Below are positions 25,241 through 33,879 of a stretch of DNA of 64,000 nt, in pieces (within the stretch, counting starts at the first letter, position 1; each line of letters begins with the position of its first letter). Under the pieces are notes generated by a model. It saw only the letters and a program-made list of their open reading frames with translations, was not told where the DNA came from and ran no database searches. The DNA lies in assembly GCA_934757275.1 (NCBI GenBank), contig CAKVLN010000003.1, positions 62,001 to 126,000 on the forward strand. Reading direction: 5' to 3'. Source of the DNA: an uncultured Candidatus Melainabacteria bacterium. Lineage in GTDB: Bacteria; Cyanobacteriota; Vampirovibrionia; Gastranaerophilales; Gastranaerophilaceae. Position numbers and translations under genes: made by a program.

Positions 25241-25284
25241 AAAAGCTGGTTTGTTGTACTAATAGCACTCTAAAACCAGCTTTT
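25241..25284 (-). terminator. Intrinsic terminator of prs
   Basis: A 12-bp stem AAAAGCTGGTTT/AAACCAGCTTTT (25241-25252, 25273-25284) lies 37 bp past the prs stop, with T-rich sequence on the minus-strand exit side. Confidence 0.85.
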
Positions 25285-25321
25285 AATTATTAACGCAAAG
25301 TTTTGTTTTTATAAGAACGAC

Positions 25322-26332
25322 TTAAACCTTCATTTCTTTTTCAAAACCGAACAAAGAACTGATTGATTCGTCATCGTGTATTCTTGAAATTGCTTGACCT
25401 AGCAATGGCGCAATTGACAATTGTTTTACATTGCTTGGCAAATCTTCTGCCTTCCATGGGATAGTATTTGTAACAATACACTCTTCAATAGGTGCATTCT
25501 TCAATCTTTCGATTGCTGGGCCAGAAAATACAGGGTGAGTTGCTCCAACATAAACCGCCTTAGCACCTTTGCTCTTCAATAACTTTGCAGCCTCGCATAT
25601 TGTTCCAGCAGTATCAATAATATCATCAAACATCAAGCAAACTTTGCCTTCAACATCACCAATAATGTTTGCAGCGATTGCTTCGTTATGTTTATCTCTA
25701 CGTTTGTCAATCAAGGCGATTGGACAATCAAGTTTTTTCGCAAAGTGTCTAGTTCTATTTGCACCACCCATATCAGGGCTTACTGCAACCATTTCATCTG
25801 GGTCGATGTTAAGTGATTTTACATAATCTACAAGAATTGGAGTGGCAAAAATATGGTCAACCAATATGTTGAAGAAACCTTGAATTTGACCAGTATGCAA
25901 ATCTACTGCCAACACTCTATCAGTACCTGCAGTTGTTAACAAATCTGCAACAAGCTTCGCTGTGATAGCTTCTCTACCAGAAGTTTTTCTATCTTGACGA
26001 GCATAACCATAGTAAGGAATTACCGCAGTAATAGTTTTTGCACTAGCTCTTTTGAACGCATCAATGATGATTAAAAGCTCCATCAAATTCTCATTCACCG
26101 GATTGCAAAGCGGTTGTATAATAAATACATCATCGCCCCTAATACTTTCTTTTACTTGCACATAAATTTCGCCATCAGCAAAATTTTTGATAACCATAGG
26201 TCCAACTGTTGTACCCAAATAATCAGCGATTTCTTGCGCTAGTTTAGGGTTAGAACGACCTGCAAATAATTTAATGTCGTGAGTGGGGTTAACTGCTTTT
26301 TCCAGTTGCGGATAAGTCATTTCAAGAACCAT
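25322..26332 (-). CDS. prs: Ribose-phosphate pyrophosphokinase
   Basis: PRPP synthetase (336 aa from the chosen start) makes the PRPP used by purine, pyrimidine, His and Trp synthesis and by salvage enzymes such as the Hpt encoded at 31981. Motifs seen are I-K-L-F-A-G-R-S-N-P, D-L-H-T-G-Q-I-Q-G-F-F (metal site), the flexible-loop basic patch D-K-R-R-D-K-H-N, and the PRPP loop V-C-L-M-F-D-D-I-I-D-T-A-G-T-I. An in-frame ATG lies 18 bp upstream. The start at 26332 is preferred because AAAGGA sits 9 nt ahead of it, whereas the upstream ATG has no ribosome-binding site. Confidence 0.95.
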   Translation of the reverse strand: MVLEMTYPQLEKAVNPTHDIKLFAGRSNPKLAQEIADYLGTTVGPMVIKNFADGEIYVQVKESIRGDDVFIIQPLCNPVNENLMELLIIIDAFKRASAKTITAVIPYYGYARQDRKTSGREAITAKLVADLLTTAGTDRVLAVDLHTGQIQGFFNILVDHIFATPILVDYVKSLNIDPDEMVAVSPDMGGANRTRHFAKKLDCPIALIDKRRDKHNEAIAANIIGDVEGKVCLMFDDIIDTAGTICEAAKLLKSKGAKAVYVGATHPVFSGPAIERLKNAPIEECIVTNTIPWKAEDLPSNVKQLSIAPLLGQAISRIHDDESISSLFGFEKEMKV

Positions 26333-26443
26333 TTGAAAAAATCCTTTCATAAAAATTGTTATAGTTGAGTACGTTTATTCTACTACTAAAATGATTTTTT
26401 CTAAAGTGTTTTTTACGAAATATTAAGCACAGAATTGTCATTT

Positions 26444-28534
26444 TTAATATCCGCTATTTTCGCCAATCGTATCAACCGCTTCAACCTTGATATCAGTAAT
26501 CAATTCAGAATAAGAAATTACAACAATTGTTGGAATATGGCGTTCCAGCAACTGATACAATGGCAATCGTATTCTTGGTGAACATAGAATTACAGGTTGT
26601 TGTCCAATAGATTGGTGCGCTCTCATCAACGTCATAGCAGTTGATTCAATCAAATCTTGAACCTGCATTGGATTTAGCAAGAACATCGTACCGAGTTCTG
26701 TTCTTTGACAGCTATCATCAAGTGTCTTTTCCCATTCTGGTGAAAGAGTCAAGGCATAAAGAACATGATCTCTATCCACATTGCTCAAACAAATTTGTCT
26801 ACCTAAAGCTGCACGCAAACGTTCAGACAGAATATCTGGTTCTTTTGAAAATCTCGCATAATCGCACAAACGTTCAAACACAAAGATAATATCCTTGATA
26901 GAAACTTTTTCTCGGATTAAGTTTACAAAAATCTTTCTCAAATCTGACGTTGAAATAATTGCTGGCACCAAGTCGTTTACAAGAGTTGGGTCTTGAGAAC
27001 GTACAAGTTCCATAAGTTTAAGAACGTCAGTTTTTGTCATAACTTCGTCAACGTGTTTTCTTACACATTCTTGTAAGTGAGTAACAAGAACATCTGTTGC
27101 ATCAACCGCAGTAACATTCTTTGTTGCTCTAGCATCGTCTTGAGATATCCAGTAAGCTTGAGTTTGATAAGTAGGGTCAACACCAACAATCGCATCTTCT
27201 GGAATAGTCTTCTTAACAGAATCCCATTGGTCTGCAATTACCATGTACTTTCCAGGGTATACATAACCAGAAGCTACCACGTTGTTACGAATAGAAATAA
27301 CGTACTCGTTAGCCTCTAATGCAGAGGAGTCCATAATACGAATATTTGGTAAAATATAACCTAACTCATCTGTAACTCTTTGACGTAAAGCAGCGATTTT
27401 AGCAAGCAATTGACCTTCTTGATCAGGGTCAGCAATAACAAGCAAGCCTGCACCAACTTGCAAACTCAATACGTCAACACCAAGTCTTTCGTACATCTTG
27501 TTAGGGTTAACCAAGTCTTGCATATTTTGACGAACGCTTTCTAATTGTCCCAATTGAGATTGAACATCAGCGTTAACTAATACAGAGAAGCCTGCTACTG
27601 CAAGAATTATTGTAAAGCACAAGAATGGGAAGAAAGGCAAACCTGTAATAGGAGAGCTTATTGTAATCAAGCCCAAGAACAAAGCTGCGAAGAACAGTGA
27701 ATAAGGTTTTGCCATAATTTGAGCAGTCAAATCACCACCCAAGGAAGTGCTTGTTGCAGATGCACGGGTCATTACGATACCAGCTGAAATTGACATCAAA
27801 AGTGATGGCAACTGTGACGCCAAACCATCACCAATAGTTAAGACAGTGTATTTACCCACCGCATCTGCTATCGGCATTTGGTTAACCAAACAACCAATGG
27901 TCAAACCGCCAACAATGTTAATTATTACAATGATGATACCAGCCATAGTATCACCTTTTACGAACTTCATAGAACCGTCCATAGAACCAAACAAGCTTGA
28001 TTCTCTTTGTAGGTCTTCACGTCTTTTTACCGCCTCTTCTGGTGAAATCAAACCTGCATTAAAATCGGCGTCAATCGTCATTTGTTTACCAGGCATAGCG
28101 TCTAAGGCGAAACGAGCAGAAACTTCAGCGATACGTTCAGCACCTTTTGTAATTACCATGAACTGCACAACGGTGATAATCAAAAAGATTACACCACCTA
28201 CAATCATGTTACCACCTGTTACGAACGTTCCGAAAGCGTGAACTACCTCACCAGCATCACCTTTTGCCAAAATTAATCTTGTTGATGCAATAGACAATAC
28301 CAAACGAAACATTGTGCCCAAAAGAATAATTGAAGGAAAAGCTGCAAGTTCAAGAGGCTTTTGGACATACAAAGATATCATCAAAAGCACAATACCAAGG
28401 GTTATATTCAAACTTATTGAAAAGTTGATAACCCAATTTGGCATCTCCATAATCAAGATTAACACAAGGGTCATTACGAAGAGTGCCAAGAATATTTCTG
28501 ATATAGGTTTGCTTTGTTGTCCTTCCGCCGCCAT
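26444..28534 (-). CDS. flhA: Flagellar/type III export protein FlhA
   Basis: A 696-residue FHIPEP-family export-gate protein. Eight or so N-terminal membrane helices (about 1-310) contain the family stretch S-T-R-L-I-L-A-K-G-D-A-G and F-V-T-G-G-N-M-I-V-G-G. A cytoplasmic domain from about 350 onward docks substrates and chaperones. FlhA forms the nonameric ring of the type III export apparatus. Good AAAGGA ribosome site. The gene forms a minus-strand cluster with fliH and an unknown gene. Other flagellar genes are not in the window, so flagellum versus another type III system cannot be decided by context. Sequence resemblance favours FlhA over SctV. Confidence 0.9.
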   Translation of the reverse strand: MAAEGQQSKPISEIFLALFVMTLVLILIMEMPNWVINFSISLNITLGIVLLMISLYVQKPLELAAFPSIILLGTMFRLVLSIASTRLILAKGDAGEVVHAFGTFVTGGNMIVGGVIFLIITVVQFMVITKGAERIAEVSARFALDAMPGKQMTIDADFNAGLISPEEAVKRREDLQRESSLFGSMDGSMKFVKGDTMAGIIIVIINIVGGLTIGCLVNQMPIADAVGKYTVLTIGDGLASQLPSLLMSISAGIVMTRASATSTSLGGDLTAQIMAKPYSLFFAALFLGLITISSPITGLPFFPFLCFTIILAVAGFSVLVNADVQSQLGQLESVRQNMQDLVNPNKMYERLGVDVLSLQVGAGLLVIADPDQEGQLLAKIAALRQRVTDELGYILPNIRIMDSSALEANEYVISIRNNVVASGYVYPGKYMVIADQWDSVKKTIPEDAIVGVDPTYQTQAYWISQDDARATKNVTAVDATDVLVTHLQECVRKHVDEVMTKTDVLKLMELVRSQDPTLVNDLVPAIISTSDLRKIFVNLIREKVSIKDIIFVFERLCDYARFSKEPDILSERLRAALGRQICLSNVDRDHVLYALTLSPEWEKTLDDSCQRTELGTMFLLNPMQVQDLIESTAMTLMRAHQSIGQQPVILCSPRIRLPLYQLLERHIPTIVVISYSELITDIKVEAVDTIGENSGY

Positions 28535-28577
28535 TTCGTCCTTTCACTAAAATGAATTAAATTTCAGTCCTATTCAT

Positions 28578-29348
28578 TTACACACCTTCTAACGCCTTTT
28601 TAATGATTTCTAGCTGAGTGTCAATAGAGGCATCAACAATACCATTATTTGTTTGAAATACACAACCGCCTTCTTCAATAGATGGGTCAGCCACCACATT
28701 TATTTTAGCATCAATACCATATTGGTAAGTAATATTTGGCAATGTGTCTTTTATAAATTGAACCGCTTGTGGTTTTACTCTAATGTTGATTTTTGGTTCA
28801 CTCTTAGAAACAGTTTTCAACACATCAACAATTGTATTAACTAATACTTGCGGATCGCTTTCAACTTCTTTTTTAATAATCTTTTTTGCTACATCTACGC
28901 TGATTTCTAAAATATCAGGTGCAATATATTCAAAAACATTTTTAGGAGCATTCATAAACTCTGACAAGCTGTTTCTAAAAGCTTCCATATCAGCACTTGC
29001 TTGCTCCATACCTTTTCTGTAACCTTCTTCAAAAGCAGATTTCTTAATTGTTTCTGCCTCTTCTTGCGCACGAGAAACCAAATTTCTGTCATCAATTCGA
29101 CGATAACCACGTCTTCTTGAACCACGTCTACGTTCTTGACGCTGTGCAAAATCAATGTTTTCAATATCAAACAAATCGATTTCAGGCTCTGGCGGTGCTT
29201 GCGATTCTGGAGGTTCTGGAGTAAACTCCTCTTGCTGCACTTCAAATTCTTGGGGTTCTTGAATATTTGCATCAGAAACTGGAGCCTCAATCTTTTTAGG
29301 CTCTGTTTTTTCTATCTTCCCCCTCAAATTTCTCTTTTTAATTATCAT
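28578..29348 (-). CDS. fliH: FliH-like export ATPase regulator
   Basis: This 256-residue protein begins with a basic leader, followed by a P/E/Q-rich disordered region (about 15-65). A G-Y-R-K-G-M-E-Q-A repeat-like helix comes near residue 108, and the C-terminal V-ATPase-E/FliH-type domain has I-A-P-D-I-L-E-I-S-V-D-V-A-K-K-I-I-K-K-E and D-P-S-I-E-E-G-G-C-V near the end. FliH binds and holds the FliI ATPase at the export gate. It is 43 bp upstream of flhA in the same orientation. No fliI is visible in the window. Confidence 0.8.
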   Translation of the reverse strand: MIIKKRNLRGKIEKTEPKKIEAPVSDANIQEPQEFEVQQEEFTPEPPESQAPPEPEIDLFDIENIDFAQRQERRRGSRRRGYRRIDDRNLVSRAQEEAETIKKSAFEEGYRKGMEQASADMEAFRNSLSEFMNAPKNVFEYIAPDILEISVDVAKKIIKKEVESDPQVLVNTIVDVLKTVSKSEPKINIRVKPQAVQFIKDTLPNITYQYGIDAKINVVADPSIEEGGCVFQTNNGIVDASIDTQLEIIKKALEGV

Positions 29349-29357
29349 ATAAAAGTA

Positions 29358-30401
29358 TTATACACTCTCTTCAATGTATTGTGCAACAATTCCCGCAACT
29401 TTTAACGGCAAATCGGAATACTCGCCATCATAAGCCTGCGCTATAAACCTTTTTACAAGCGGACGTTCGTTTTTAATAACTTTTTCTATTCGCTCACGAG
29501 GTGTTTCTCGATAAATTCTTAACAAATCGCCTAGAACATTTTCTTTAGTCAACTTGCGTTTGATAGGCAAATATTCCTTCATTTCTTTTAAGCAATCAGT
29601 TACCAAATCGCCATCAAGATGTGACTCCAAATCTGCCATGTTCATATATTGCGAAATCTCAAGCGAGTCATTTGAATTAAATTTATTAAGAATTGTCGTA
29701 ACCTTATCTTGTGACATAAGTTTTAGCACAAGAGCTAACGACATAAGTTTCATTTGTTTGTTTGTAATTCCTTGTGGAATTGAAACCTTTTGTTGACGCT
29801 TTTGTTCACGTTGTCTTTGGCGTTCCAATCTGCGCTGTTCTGCATCTTGCGCATTTTTCTGCGAATTTTGCGCTTGTTCTTGTTTTTGGCGTTCTTGTTC
29901 TGCTTGTGCTTGTTGCGCCATCGCATCAATGTTTGACTGGCTTTCAGCTTTATTTTTTGTAGCTTCGTCAATAACACCTTTCTGTTGCAATTCTTCAATA
30001 CTTTGATTATAAACCTTGATTACATGGTGTTCAACAGCCTGCAACAATTGGTCTTGTGGGATTTTTCTTATAACGGCTTGTTTTGCAACCTCAAAAATCG
30101 TAAATGCAATTTTCTGCATTATTCCGTCCCAATATTGAGGAAGAATGCCTGAATGAATTAAGTCGATTGATTTGTGGAACGACCACTCGGCAATAATTTG
30201 AGTAATAAAAACTGCTTGATCAGCATTCAAATTAAGCTGTTGGTCATTATAAAGAGCTTCACCTGCTAGCAAAGTAAAGTTGCCTAAAGTCTTTACAATA
30301 TATTCTTTTTCTCTCTCCTCCAACTCTTTTGGAACAAGCTCTTTTGCTTGCTCTGACATTGAAGCTGCAAAACCTTTATAATCAAACCCTTCGATTGGCA
30401 T
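29358..30401 (-). CDS. Unknown protein of the flhA-fliH cluster, with charged coiled-coil linker
   Basis: I do not recognise this 347-residue protein with confidence. Residues 1-140 are helical. About 150-210 is a Q/E/R/K-rich coiled coil. Residues 220-347 form a helical domain with L-A-L-V-L-K-L-M-S-Q-D-K-V-T-T-I-L-N-K-F, faintly reminiscent of the FliG middle domain (short helices counting on hydrophobic L/I). It lies 9 bp upstream of fliH and is clearly in the same operon. A switch-complex or FliG-like function would fit the place (fliG commonly precedes fliH), but the match is weak. Confidence 0.5.
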   Translation of the reverse strand: MPIEGFDYKGFAASMSEQAKELVPKELEEREKEYIVKTLGNFTLLAGEALYNDQQLNLNADQAVFITQIIAEWSFHKSIDLIHSGILPQYWDGIMQKIAFTIFEVAKQAVIRKIPQDQLLQAVEHHVIKVYNQSIEELQQKGVIDEATKNKAESQSNIDAMAQQAQAEQERQKQEQAQNSQKNAQDAEQRRLERQRQREQKRQQKVSIPQGITNKQMKLMSLALVLKLMSQDKVTTILNKFNSNDSLEISQYMNMADLESHLDGDLVTDCLKEMKEYLPIKRKLTKENVLGDLLRIYRETPRERIEKVIKNERPLVKRFIAQAYDGEYSDLPLKVAGIVAQYIEESV

Positions 30402-30562
30402 ATTTTTTCCTTTTTCGTTATAGATATTTAGATATAAAAATCCCTATTGTATTATACATTAGAGAGTTTGTTTTAACCTCATATATTTAATTGAAAAAAT
30501 AAAGAAATCAATTTTATTACTTTTTATGCTATTATATAGTTAATCGAAAAAGGAGAGTTAAT

Positions 30563-31861
30563 ATGTTAACTAAAAATTCATCATTAAGAACAGTTTTTTC
30601 AGGTGTAGATTTTTCAAAATATTCATCAAAAACATCTGAATTTGTAAACGAATTTTCTTCTCGTGCAAACAAAGAAGGTAAATTCTTGAATTGGGTAAAC
30701 TTACCACAAGAACAACTAAAAAGACTAGATGACATCTATTCTTTAGCATCAAAATTAAAGGCTCAAACTGGCGTTAACAAACTTAGCGTTATGGGTATCG
30801 GTGGTTCTAAACACACTGTTGAACACATGTTAGGTATCAACGGTTTGAACATCAACTCTGATTCAATTTACTTCTATTCTGATGTTGATTCAATCAGCTT
30901 AGCTAGATTTTTGCACAAATTGGGTAACGATGTATTGTCATCAAACTACCTAATCGCATCTAAATCTGGTTCAACTTTTGAAACAAAAGATGGTTTCTTG
31001 AGAATACAAAAAATGTTAGAAGACGCTTATATAGCAAAAGGTCAATCTGCAGAAGAAGCAGCTAAATCAGCTAGCAAACACTTTATCGCAGTTACAGATA
31101 AGAACGCTGAAAAGAGCGAATTAAGAAGAACTTCTAACGAAAATGGCTGGTTAGGCGATTTATTTATTCACGATGATGTTGGCGGAAGATTTTCTGCATT
31201 TGATGACCACGCTTTGTTCACACTAGCGTTTGCGGGCATGAAAAAAGAAGATATGGCATCTATGTTAAAATCAGCACAAGAAATTTCTGAACAATCACTT
31301 TCATCTGATTTAGAAATCAATGATGCATTAAAAGAAGGTATTTTCTGGGCGGACGCAAAACTTAACGGAATTGCAGCTTCTGTTCACCAATACATGGGTT
31401 CAATGTTTGAAAACACTGTTTATTGGCACGCACAAATGCAAAATGAATCAGTAAAAGACACTTTGAAACAAATTGCAAAAGTTCCAGATGCTATGCACCA
31501 CTCAGCAGAAGCACACTTCAACCCTGCTAATAAGTTAGTTTTCGCACTTACAGTTCCTATGGATAACGGTGTTTGTGCAGAAAACGCAGAAGCTTATATT
31601 GGAGCATTGACTAAATCTTATGAATCAACTGGCGCATTCTTCAAAGAATACGTTGAAACAAATTCATTGGGCTTAACTCCAGAAGCAGCTGGCGCAGTTA
31701 CACAATTAAGAGCATTTGCAACTTGCTATCAAGAAATCGTTGAAGCAGTAATGCAAAATAGAACTTTGCCAGAAGTTTTAGATAGCGTACTTCAACCACA
31801 CGTTGAATTTTACAAGAAAAATTTAAAAGGTGGAGTTGTTGTTCCAGGTAGAATTTCATAA
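30563..31861 (+). CDS. pgi: Glucose-6-phosphate isomerase (divergent)
   Basis: This 432-residue SIS-fold protein interconverts glucose-6-phosphate and fructose-6-phosphate. Signs are I-G-G-S-K-H-T near residue 80, the sugar-phosphate loop S-K-S-G-S-T-F-E-T near 135, and D-D-V-G-G-R-F-S-A-F near 207. The classic C-terminal signature is degenerate: Q-N-E-S-V-K replaces the x-E-S-L-G-K block but keeps the catalytic glutamate, and A-M-H-H-S-A-E supplies the histidine region. It is shorter than the proteobacterial enzyme (~550) and near the Gram-positive length (~450). Single gene with a strong terminator. Confidence 0.85.
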   Translation: MLTKNSSLRTVFSGVDFSKYSSKTSEFVNEFSSRANKEGKFLNWVNLPQEQLKRLDDIYSLASKLKAQTGVNKLSVMGIGGSKHTVEHMLGINGLNINSDSIYFYSDVDSISLARFLHKLGNDVLSSNYLIASKSGSTFETKDGFLRIQKMLEDAYIAKGQSAEEAAKSASKHFIAVTDKNAEKSELRRTSNENGWLGDLFIHDDVGGRFSAFDDHALFTLAFAGMKKEDMASMLKSAQEISEQSLSSDLEINDALKEGIFWADAKLNGIAASVHQYMGSMFENTVYWHAQMQNESVKDTLKQIAKVPDAMHHSAEAHFNPANKLVFALTVPMDNGVCAENAEAYIGALTKSYESTGAFFKEYVETNSLGLTPEAAGAVTQLRAFATCYQEIVEAVMQNRTLPEVLDSVLQPHVEFYKKNLKGGVVVPGRIS

Positions 31862-31887
31862 GCTTGAGATTTGAACGAATTTTACAA

Positions 31888-31916
31888 AAAAGGGCTTGCA
31901 TACTGCAAGCCCTTTT
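31888..31916 (+). terminator. Intrinsic terminator of pgi
   Basis: A 13-bp perfect stem AAAAGGGCTTGCA/TGCAAGCCCTTTT has a 3-nt loop, followed by AATTTTT. Confidence 0.92.
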
Positions 31917-31930
31917 AATTTTTAGCTATT

Positions 31931-31954
31931 TTGTTGGGCTTTCAGCCCAACATA
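31931..31954. repeat. Repeat family A, end hairpin only
   Basis: TTGTTGGGCTTTCAGCCCAA followed by CATAC equals one terminal hairpin of family A without the central part. It lies between pgi and hpt. Confidence 0.7.
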
Positions 31955-31980
31955 CGGTTCAAATGATGTTAAGCCAATTC

Positions 31981-32511
31981 TTAAACATATCCAATATAAG
32001 GCAAGTTGCGATAGTAGCCATCGTAATCCAAGCCATAGCCAACTAAAAACTTATCATCAATTTCAAAACAATAATAGTCGGCATCAATTTCGACTTCTCT
32101 TTTAACCTTTTTATCCAGCAATGAACAAAAGTTCAAGCTCTTAACTTTAAAATTGTGTTTTATAAAATCAACCAAGAATTTTGCCGTATGACCAGTATCA
32201 ATAATATCTTCAACAATCAAAACATTTTTATCATTCAAATCGGGTAGAGAAATATCAACCGCATTAACTTTACCAGTAGACGCAAAGCCTGAACCATAGC
32301 TAGAAAGTCTTATAAATTCCATTCTAAGAGGCATTTTTAAATGTTTAGACAAATCTACCATAAACATTACTGACCCTTTTAAGACACATATCAAATAAAG
32401 CTCTTCTTTTCCATAAACTTCATTTAACTTTGTACCTAAAGCTTTAATGCCTTTTTGAATTTCTTCTTCACTAAATAAAACCTTCAAATCATTTTCAGTT
32501 ATCATCTTCAT
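31981..32511 (-). CDS. hpt: Hypoxanthine phosphoribosyltransferase
   Basis: A 176-residue purine-salvage enzyme that makes IMP/GMP from hypoxanthine/guanine and PRPP. The PRPP-binding motif V-L-I-V-E-D-I-I-D-T-G-H-T-A lies near residue 98. L-K-G-S-V-M-F and the C-terminal V-G-Y-G-L-D-Y-D-G-Y-Y-R-N-L-P-Y-I-G complete the family pattern. It is the last gene of a six-gene operon and starts one base after the tilS stop. The tilS-hpt pair is conserved in many bacteria. Confidence 0.95.
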   Translation of the reverse strand: MKMITENDLKVLFSEEEIQKGIKALGTKLNEVYGKEELYLICVLKGSVMFMVDLSKHLKMPLRMEFIRLSSYGSGFASTGKVNAVDISLPDLNDKNVLIVEDIIDTGHTAKFLVDFIKHNFKVKSLNFCSLLDKKVKREVEIDADYYCFEIDDKFLVGYGLDYDGYYRNLPYIGYV

Positions 32512-32512
32512 T

Positions 32513-33868
32513 TTAAATCACCTCTAAAACATGCGTTGGCTCGACTTTTACACCGATTTTACTACTTATTCCAACTCCAAACACCCACAAAACCTCTGTA
32601 TCGTTGCACAAAAGCATAATTTTATCTCTATTATGTCTTGCAACACCTTTAGAATTAAGGTACTTCTTCAATTTCATAGTACCCGTCATGCCAAAAGGAC
32701 TAATTACATCACCATCTTTACGATAACGCAAGGTTAGTGGAAACTTTACATTAGATAAATCTACATAAGCAAAATTTGAAGTAGATGCAGGGAATACAAA
32801 CAGCTTTTTTTCTGCATAACTCTTGATATTAAGCGTTTTGTCGCCAAATTTATATTCGCCTTCACCTTCCACCAAAACAACTAAGTCATTCTTCTCAACC
32901 TCATCTTGTTTTCTAGGTGGAATCGGTTCAATAATTTTATCATCTGCATAAAGCCAAAGTGCTGTAGCTAAAGACTTTGTAGTACCATTTTTTTGAACGA
33001 CATTTGCCTCTACAAATTCATAAAGTTCATTGATTTTTTTAAAATCATAATCAAGGTTAAGCTTTTGGACGTATTCATGCAAAAATCTTAATTTAGCTGG
33101 CTTAATAAGTTTTCTATATTCAGCAGAAATAATTTTATCACCGTCAAAAACCTTTTCTCTCAAAGGTTTTAAATATTCCTCAATAATTTCATTATCGCTA
33201 TTTGCATTAATCGCCAAGATATTTAAAGCATCTTTAACGTTCTCATTAATTTTCTCTAACGCAGGAATTACATTCAACCTCAAATAATTTCTTTTATAAG
33301 CCGTATTTGAATTTGAAGAGTCATTATTTGGAGAAAGATTATGTTTATTGCAATAATCTACAATTTCATTTCTTTTTGTTCTCAATAGCGGTCTATAAAA
33401 GCAATTTCTTCGTTCTGAAATGCCTTTAAGTCCAACAATGCCAGTCCCTTTAATAATACGATACAAGACCGTTTCCGCATTATCATCTTTATTGTGGGCT
33501 GTAAAAACTGCATCTGCGTCATACTCATCAAATGCTTCTTCAAAAAACTCATAACGTGCAATTCTGGCATCATTTTCAGTCTTTTTAAGCCCTTTTGGAG
33601 CTTCTTTTAAATAAAAATCAAAGCCTTTGCTATTTGCAAAAATTCTACAAACCTCTTGCTCTCTAAGCGACTCCTCGCCTCGCCAATTGTGATTAAAATG
33701 AGCGGCAACAACAGTCATTTCTGCATAATCAGCAGATTGCTTTAATTCAGAAAGAATATTCAACAGACACATCGAATCATAACCTCCTGAAAAACCAACA
33801 ATAATTGTTTTATCTTGAAGATTATATTTATTAATAAAATCCGCAACCCTTTGGGTTAACGTGTCCAT
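32513..33868 (-). CDS. tilS: tRNA(Ile)-lysidine synthetase
   Basis: At 451 residues this is a full-length TilS, which converts C34 of the CAU-anticodon tRNA-Ile to lysidine using ATP and lysine, so that AUA is read as isoleucine. The ATP-pyrophosphatase P-loop is V-G-F-S-G-G-Y-D-S-M (SGGYDS at 27-32). H-F-N-H-N-W-R-G and T-A-H-N-K-D-D-N-A-E-T follow in the catalytic domain. The C-terminal TilS domain ends around V-A-R-H-N-R-D-K-I-M-L. The position between the ClpN gene and hpt indicates co-transcription. Confidence 0.94.
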   Translation of the reverse strand: MDTLTQRVADFINKYNLQDKTIIVGFSGGYDSMCLLNILSELKQSADYAEMTVVAAHFNHNWRGEESLREQEVCRIFANSKGFDFYLKEAPKGLKKTENDARIARYEFFEEAFDEYDADAVFTAHNKDDNAETVLYRIIKGTGIVGLKGISERRNCFYRPLLRTKRNEIVDYCNKHNLSPNNDSSNSNTAYKRNYLRLNVIPALEKINENVKDALNILAINANSDNEIIEEYLKPLREKVFDGDKIISAEYRKLIKPAKLRFLHEYVQKLNLDYDFKKINELYEFVEANVVQKNGTTKSLATALWLYADDKIIEPIPPRKQDEVEKNDLVVLVEGEGEYKFGDKTLNIKSYAEKKLFVFPASTSNFAYVDLSNVKFPLTLRYRKDGDVISPFGMTGTMKLKKYLNSKGVARHNRDKIMLLCNDTEVLWVFGVGISSKIGVKVEPTHVLEVI

Positions 33869-33879
33869 AATTCCTCCAA

